From the NCBI GenBank assembly GCA_024690825.1, contig JAILOK010000056.1, positions 62,001-126,000 of the forward strand: a stretch of DNA of 64,000 nt, in the 5' to 3' direction. The position numbers and the translations under genes were made by a program. The notes beneath the pieces are model-generated. The model did no database searches, was not told the origin of the DNA, and saw nothing but the letters and a program-made list of their open reading frames with translations. Below are positions 58,846 through 64,000 of this stretch, piece after piece; within the stretch, counting starts at the first letter, position 1; every line of letters starts with the position of its first letter. Source of the stretch: Lachnospiraceae bacterium. GTDB lineage: Bacteria; Bacillota; Clostridia; Lachnospirales; Lachnospiraceae.

Positions 58846-61500
58846 ATGAAAAAAATTACCTACAACGAATTAAGAAATGCATGGCTTGATTTCTACAAGG
58901 AAAGGGGACATGTCGATATCGGGGCGGTATCGCTCGTATCTGACGGATCTACCGGCGTCATGTTCAATGTCGCGGGAATGCAGCCCCTTATGCCCTATCT
59001 TTTGGGTGAAAAGCATCCGAAGGGAACAAGACTCTGCAACATACAGGGCTGCGTACGCACCAATGATATAGATTCCGTGGGAGACAAGAGCCACCTTACC
59101 TTTTTTGAGATGATGGGAAGCTGGAGCCTCGGAGACTACTTCAAGGAAGAACGCTGTAAGTGGAGCTTTGAGCTTCTTACGCAGGTTTTCGGGTTTGACG
59201 CGGATCATCTTGCGGCCACGGTATTCGAAGGCAATGAGAATGCACCCAGAGATGAAGAAGGAGCAGCCTTCCGCGAAAAATCGGGGTTCAAAAAAGAAAA
59301 TATTTTCTTCCTTCCCGCCGAAGATAACTGGTGGGGACTTGAGTACGGCCCCTGCGGACCCGACTCTGAAATGTTCTTTATTGACGATACAAAGGCACCC
59401 TGCGGACCGGATTGCAAGCCCGGATGTCACTGCGGAAGATATACCGAGGTGGGCAATGATGTTTTCATGCAGTATGAGAAGCATCATGACGGACATCTCA
59501 CACCGCTTAAGCAGAAGAATGTCGATACCGGGTGGGGACTTGAGAGAAATTTTGCGTTCCTTAACGGGATAGATGATGTTTATAAGACTGAGCTTTTTGC
59601 ATCCGTTATCGCAAAGATCGAAAGTTTAAGCGGATTTATATATGATGCGGAAGACAAAAATACCCGCTCGATGAGAATAATAGCCGATCACCTCCGTACC
59701 GGAGTGATGCTCATCGGAGACGAAGCGAGGCTTCTTCCGGACAATACGGGAGCGGGATATATCTTAAGAAGACTCATCCGCCGTGCCGTGCGTCACGGCA
59801 GATCCCTCGGGCTCGATGCCGAAAAACTCCTCCTTATTGCAAGCATCTATATCGATGATATTTACAGCGAAGGATATCCGCTTCTGGTCAAGAACAAGGA
59901 TTATATCCTCGGTGAACTGAAAAAGGAGATAAAGCGTTTCGAGGCAACCCTGGAAAACGGCATGGCAGAGTATAAAAAGATCCTTGATGCCACAGGGAAT
60001 GCCGGATCGGGTGAGATCGAAGGAAAGGATGCATTTTATCTCTATGATACATTTGGTTTCCCTGTTGAACTGACGGTCGAGCTTGCAGAAGAAGCGGGTC
60101 TTAAGGTTGACATGGACGGATTTAAGGCGGCGATGGAAGGGCAGAAGGCCAAGGCAAGGGAGAATGCAAACTTCTCTGCAAAGCTCACAGACTCTGCCGT
60201 TTACGATAAACTTGATGAAAATCTTACAAGCGAATTCATCGGATATGAAACACTCAAAGGTGAAGAAGTGATCGCAGCCATTGCAGGAGAGGAATCCCTT
60301 CTTGATTCTCTTTCGGAAGGGAAGGAGGGTACGATCATCACCTCAAAAACTCCCTTCTATGCAACAATGGGTGGTCAGAAGGGCGATACCGGCATCATAA
60401 AGACTTCTTCTGCCGAGTTTAAGGTAAGCGAAGCCGTAAAGCTTCCCGGAGGAAGGATCGGACATGTAGGCAAAGTGATGAAAGGCACGATAAGCAAAGG
60501 CGATAAGGCAGAACTTCTTGTCGACAAAGCAAACAGAGATGCAACCTGCAGGAACCATACCGCTACACACCTTCTTCAGAAGGCTCTTCAGGAGATCCTC
60601 GGAGACGGAGCTCATCAGAAGGGTTCATACCAGGATGGGACAAGGACGCGTTTCGATTTCAGCTACGGTCAGGCTATGACTGCCGAACAGATAGCTGCAG
60701 CCGAAAAAAAGGTCAATGAGAAGATCGCTGAAGATATAGATGTTGTGACCTCTGTTATGGGAATAGAAGAAGCCAAGGCGACCGGAGCCATGGCTCTCTT
60801 CGGAGAAAAGTACGGTGATACCGTGCGGGTTGTAAATGTGGGTGACTGGTCTGTTGAACTTTGCGGTGGAACCCATGTAAAGAAGACGGGTCAGATCGCA
60901 TTCTTCAAGATCCTGTCAGAGAGCGGGATCGCAGCGGGAGTCAGAAGGATCGAGGCTGTAACCGGTTCCAATGTGCTTGAATATTACAGAAAGATAGAAG
61001 AAAGGCTTGAGGATGCGGCAAAGGCTGCAAAGACAACTCCGGATGCCCTTGTCGACAGGATAGGAAAGCTTCATGATGAGATAAGGGCATTAAAGTCCGA
61101 AAACGAATCGCTGAAGTCAAAGGCTGCAAATGAAGCTCTTTCAGATGTGACCGATATGGTTAAGGAAATAAAGGGGGTTAAACTTCTTGCAGCCTCCTTA
61201 AAGGGAGTGGATATGAACGGGCTTCGTGAACTTTCGGATAATATGAAGACGAAGCTTGAAGAAGGAGTTGTAGTCCTTCTTTCCGAGAATGACGGAAAAG
61301 TGAACATGGTGGTATCCGCAACCGACAAAGTGATAAAGAAAGGTGCTCATGCGGGAAACCTCATAAAAGAGATCGCTTCGCTTGTAGGAGGAGGCGGCGG
61401 CGGACGCCCGAATATGGCTCAGGCCGGAGGCAAGGATCCGTCCGGCATTGAAAAGGCGCTGAAAAAGGCTGAAGAGGTTCTTGAGGCGCAGCTGGGGTAA
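58846..61500 (+). CDS. alaS: alanyl-tRNA synthetase (divergent clade with Cys-rich insert)
   Basis: 'TFFEMMGSWSLGDYFKEE', 'RNHTATHLLQKALQEILGDG', C-terminal 'GGGGGGRPNMAQAGGKDPSGIEKAL'. Confidence 0.95.
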   Translation: MKKITYNELRNAWLDFYKERGHVDIGAVSLVSDGSTGVMFNVAGMQPLMPYLLGEKHPKGTRLCNIQGCVRTNDIDSVGDKSHLTFFEMMGSWSLGDYFKEERCKWSFELLTQVFGFDADHLAATVFEGNENAPRDEEGAAFREKSGFKKENIFFLPAEDNWWGLEYGPCGPDSEMFFIDDTKAPCGPDCKPGCHCGRYTEVGNDVFMQYEKHHDGHLTPLKQKNVDTGWGLERNFAFLNGIDDVYKTELFASVIAKIESLSGFIYDAEDKNTRSMRIIADHLRTGVMLIGDEARLLPDNTGAGYILRRLIRRAVRHGRSLGLDAEKLLLIASIYIDDIYSEGYPLLVKNKDYILGELKKEIKRFEATLENGMAEYKKILDATGNAGSGEIEGKDAFYLYDTFGFPVELTVELAEEAGLKVDMDGFKAAMEGQKAKARENANFSAKLTDSAVYDKLDENLTSEFIGYETLKGEEVIAAIAGEESLLDSLSEGKEGTIITSKTPFYATMGGQKGDTGIIKTSSAEFKVSEAVKLPGGRIGHVGKVMKGTISKGDKAELLVDKANRDATCRNHTATHLLQKALQEILGDGAHQKGSYQDGTRTRFDFSYGQAMTAEQIAAAEKKVNEKIAEDIDVVTSVMGIEEAKATGAMALFGEKYGDTVRVVNVGDWSVELCGGTHVKKTGQIAFFKILSESGIAAGVRRIEAVTGSNVLEYYRKIEERLEDAAKAAKTTPDALVDRIGKLHDEIRALKSENESLKSKAANEALSDVTDMVKEIKGVKLLAASLKGVDMNGLRELSDNMKTKLEEGVVVLLSENDGKVNMVVSATDKVIKKGAHAGNLIKEIASLVGGGGGGRPNMAQAGGKDPSGIEKALKKAEEVLEAQLG

Positions 61501-61503
61501 AGC

Positions 61504-62469
61504 TTGAATAAAGGTAAAGAAAAAATGACAATGCTGAAACTTGATCCCTCGGTAAAAGACTATGTCTGGGGAGGAAGGCGGCTTATAGATGAATACGGGA
61601 AAAGAGCGCCGGGCGGGACGATAGCCGAAACATGGGAACTGTCGTGTTATCCGGGAAGTGAATCGGTCATCCAAAACGGGGAGTATGCAGGAAAGACCTT
61701 AAGCGAATACATGGATATCGCAGGCAGGAAAGTATGGGGGAAAAACTGCGCGCACCTCGATCATTTCCCGGTGCTTGTAAAGCTTATAGACGCGAAGGGA
61801 GATCTTTCGATCCAGGTCCACCCGAACGATGAATATGCCAGGCTTCACGGACATAATTACGGCAAGAGCGAGATGTGGTACATCATAGATGCGAAGGAAG
61901 GAGCAGCTCTCTGCCACGGACTTAATAAAAAGATCACAAAAAAAGAATTTAAGCAGAGGATAAAGGACGGTACGCTGATGGAGGTCCTTAACAGAGTCCC
62001 TGTAAAGAAGGGGGATGTTTTTTTTATCGGCGCCGGAACCATACACTCCATAGGAAAGGGCATTCTGCTCGCGGAAGTTCAGCAGAGCTCAAATGTAACC
62101 TACCGGGTATTTGATTACAAACGTAAGGATAAGGACGGTAAGGAAAGAAAGCTTCATATCAAAGAAGCGCTGGATGTTGCCAAACTTGAACCGGAGGGAG
62201 AGCGCTATCAGGGCGTTTTCAGTTCCTTTGACTGTGCATATTTCACGGTGGACAGGAAGGATACGATCGATGGAGACAGTGATGAGATAACTGTGACTGC
62301 CGGAGAGGATTCTTTCAGACATCTCCTTTTTACACGCGGGAGCGGAAAGATACGAAACGGCAGTGAAGAGATGGAGTTCAAAATAGGTGACAGTATCTTT
62401 TTACCGGCTTCAAGCGGTGAACATGTTATCACAGGGAAGTTTGAGGTTATTATTACACATGTCGGATAA
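61504..62469 (+). CDS. manA: class I mannose-6-phosphate isomerase
   Basis: 'DYVWGGRRLIDEYGKRAPGGTIAETWELSCYPGSESVIQNG', 'LSIQVHPNDEYARLHGHNYGKSEMWYIIDAKEGA'. Confidence 0.95.
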   Translation: MNKGKEKMTMLKLDPSVKDYVWGGRRLIDEYGKRAPGGTIAETWELSCYPGSESVIQNGEYAGKTLSEYMDIAGRKVWGKNCAHLDHFPVLVKLIDAKGDLSIQVHPNDEYARLHGHNYGKSEMWYIIDAKEGAALCHGLNKKITKKEFKQRIKDGTLMEVLNRVPVKKGDVFFIGAGTIHSIGKGILLAEVQQSSNVTYRVFDYKRKDKDGKERKLHIKEALDVAKLEPEGERYQGVFSSFDCAYFTVDRKDTIDGDSDEITVTAGEDSFRHLLFTRGSGKIRNGSEEMEFKIGDSIFLPASSGEHVITGKFEVIITHVG

Positions 62470-64000
62470 TTTATCTTGCTCTTCAAGAGTTGTTTCTACA
62501 GTCGAAATACCCCATGGTATCAGAATACAGACGGATAATACGCTCACCCTTGATATCGCAAGCTTTTCAAAGGGCGATGTAGTCTTTAATCTTACGCGTC
62601 TTCTGGGATATGAGGGTGAAGACAGGGGATTTGACTTAAACAGTGCCCCCGAGGAGACTTTTTATGAGGCGGGCGCTGATGAGATCACCTTAAATGCGGG
62701 CGCTTTTACCGTAAGAGCCGGAAAGACCGTTCCGGAAATCAGGATCGAAAGAGAAGGCAGGCTTCTGACATCAATAAAGCCGGGTGATCTGGGCTTTGAA
62801 CGAAATCCGGCCGGAGAGGCAGATGAGTATCCCGTATCGATGACGGTAGGACTTTCTTTCGGAGCATCCGAAATAATATGGGGCTTTGGAGGGACAAAGG
62901 CTCCGTTTGTAAAGAACGGACAGACGATAAAAGGAACATTTCCCATATATTTTTCGGATAAGGGATATGCTCTGCTCTGTGATCATAAAGAAAGCGTAAG
63001 TTTCAGCGTGGGAGGTGAGGACCCCGGAAGGATGGTCATACGGGTTCCGGGCGAGCAGCTCTCATTTCATCTGATCAGCGGAAAGGATATAAGGGAGATA
63101 TCGGCAAATCTTAAAAATCTTACAGGAATGCCGGGCCTTGTTCCCGCCGCTGATTTCAGCCCGTGGATCTTTGCCGATCCCTCAATAGTCTGTGACAGCA
63201 CATATATCGGCACGCTTCACGGAGAGGGCTTCAGGATATGCATGAATGCGGGACCTTTTGTCAGACAGGATGACATCCTTTTTGCCGAGGGACTCGAAAA
63301 AGGATATTTTACCAAAAGGGAAGACGGCCGTGGAATAAAACAGGAGGACAGGCTTCCCGGCGCACCCGCTCTTATAGATGTTGAGGATCCTTCAGCTGTG
63401 AAGTGGTACTCCGAGAAGGTGAAGGAACTCCTTGATAACGGAGTCGACGGTTTAAGTTCTTATTATCCGGAACTGCTCACGGACCTTTTGCCGGACGCTT
63501 CAGTCTCTCTTTTTTCCGGGAATCCGGATCCGGACAGCAGCTTTGTTGTTTACAGGATTCCGGATGCGGATAAGAACTTTTCGCATATGGCAAGGACCTT
63601 AAGATCGGGCCTTTCGATGACCTTCGGCGGAGCGGCTTATTTCTGTCATGAGATATCTCCTGATATGGCAGACAGGGATCCGGAACTTTTCAAAAGATGG
63701 ATCCAGTTTGGATGTTTCTCAACGCATTTCGGCCTGAGGCTTCCGGAGACAAGACAGAACGGAGTTTTCTTTGAAGGTGAGGAACTTGAGGTCTTTAAGA
63801 AGTTTTCGGGGATCAAGAACATGCTCATGCCGTATCTTTATGAGCAGGCATGTATTTCCCATGAAACCGGTCTTCCGGTTGCAAGACCGATGGCCATGGC
63901 TTTCCCAGAGGATCCGGCATGCTTTTATCTCGACCGTCAGTATATGCTCGGTGAGAGCATACTTGTGGCACCGGTATTTGAAGAAAAAGGAAAGAGCAGG
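62459..64000 (+). CDS. GH31 (YicI-like) glycoside hydrolase family protein with altered catalytic motif; truncated by right window edge
   Basis: ORF from ATG 62459 (not in supplied track because it runs off the window); 'MARTLRSGLSMTFGGAAYF' and 'KNMLMPYLYEQACISHETGLPVARPMAMAFPEDPACFYLDRQYMLGESILVAPVF' match GH31 C-terminal motifs. Confidence 0.85.
   Translation, partial: MSDNLSCSSRVVSTVEIPHGIRIQTDNTLTLDIASFSKGDVVFNLTRLLGYEGEDRGFDLNSAPEETFYEAGADEITLNAGAFTVRAGKTVPEIRIEREGRLLTSIKPGDLGFERNPAGEADEYPVSMTVGLSFGASEIIWGFGGTKAPFVKNGQTIKGTFPIYFSDKGYALLCDHKESVSFSVGGEDPGRMVIRVPGEQLSFHLISGKDIREISANLKNLTGMPGLVPAADFSPWIFADPSIVCDSTYIGTLHGEGFRICMNAGPFVRQDDILFAEGLEKGYFTKREDGRGIKQEDRLPGAPALIDVEDPSAVKWYSEKVKELLDNGVDGLSSYYPELLTDLLPDASVSLFSGNPDPDSSFVVYRIPDADKNFSHMARTLRSGLSMTFGGAAYFCHEISPDMADRDPELFKRWIQFGCFSTHFGLRLPETRQNGVFFEGEELEVFKKFSGIKNMLMPYLYEQACISHETGLPVARPMAMAFPEDPACFYLDRQYMLGESILVAPVFEEKGKSR

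Overview
This 64 kb window looks like chromosomal DNA from a Firmicute, probably Lachnospiraceae. It is densely coding and mostly housekeeping, with many overlapping start/stop codons. Recognisable content includes prs, der, plsY, gpsA, metF, ligA, addB/addA, glpK, rsmF-like, rubrerythrin, coaX plus an ECF S-component, xerD, putP, PAP2, aquaporin, a ~1.4 kaa 2-hydroxyacyl-CoA dehydratase activator-like protein, M16C peptidase, era, recO, glyS, alaS, manA and a truncated GH31-like gene running off the right edge. I saw no rRNA, tRNA, CRISPR array, prophage or transposase. The most unusual observations are: (1) a ~159 bp intergenic element (49732-49890) of three back-to-back long hairpins enclosed by a 9 bp inverted repeat, i.e. 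a nearly linker-free four-way junction; (2) two riboswitch-like 5' leaders not assigned to a known class, one before the ECF S-component/coaX pair with an anti-SD that can pair upstream or with the SD, and one before an SPFH/zinc-ribbon gene with a P1-loop pseudoknot to the SD; (3) a GH31 protein with the KTDFGE nucleophile motif replaced and part of the barrel missing; (4) a tandem hybrid histidine kinase pair in which the second has a degenerate ATP site; (5) a terminator-like hairpin inside an arginase-family CDS that may serve the convergent gene. All calls were made by eye from the sequence and ORF track; no searches or folding programs were run.
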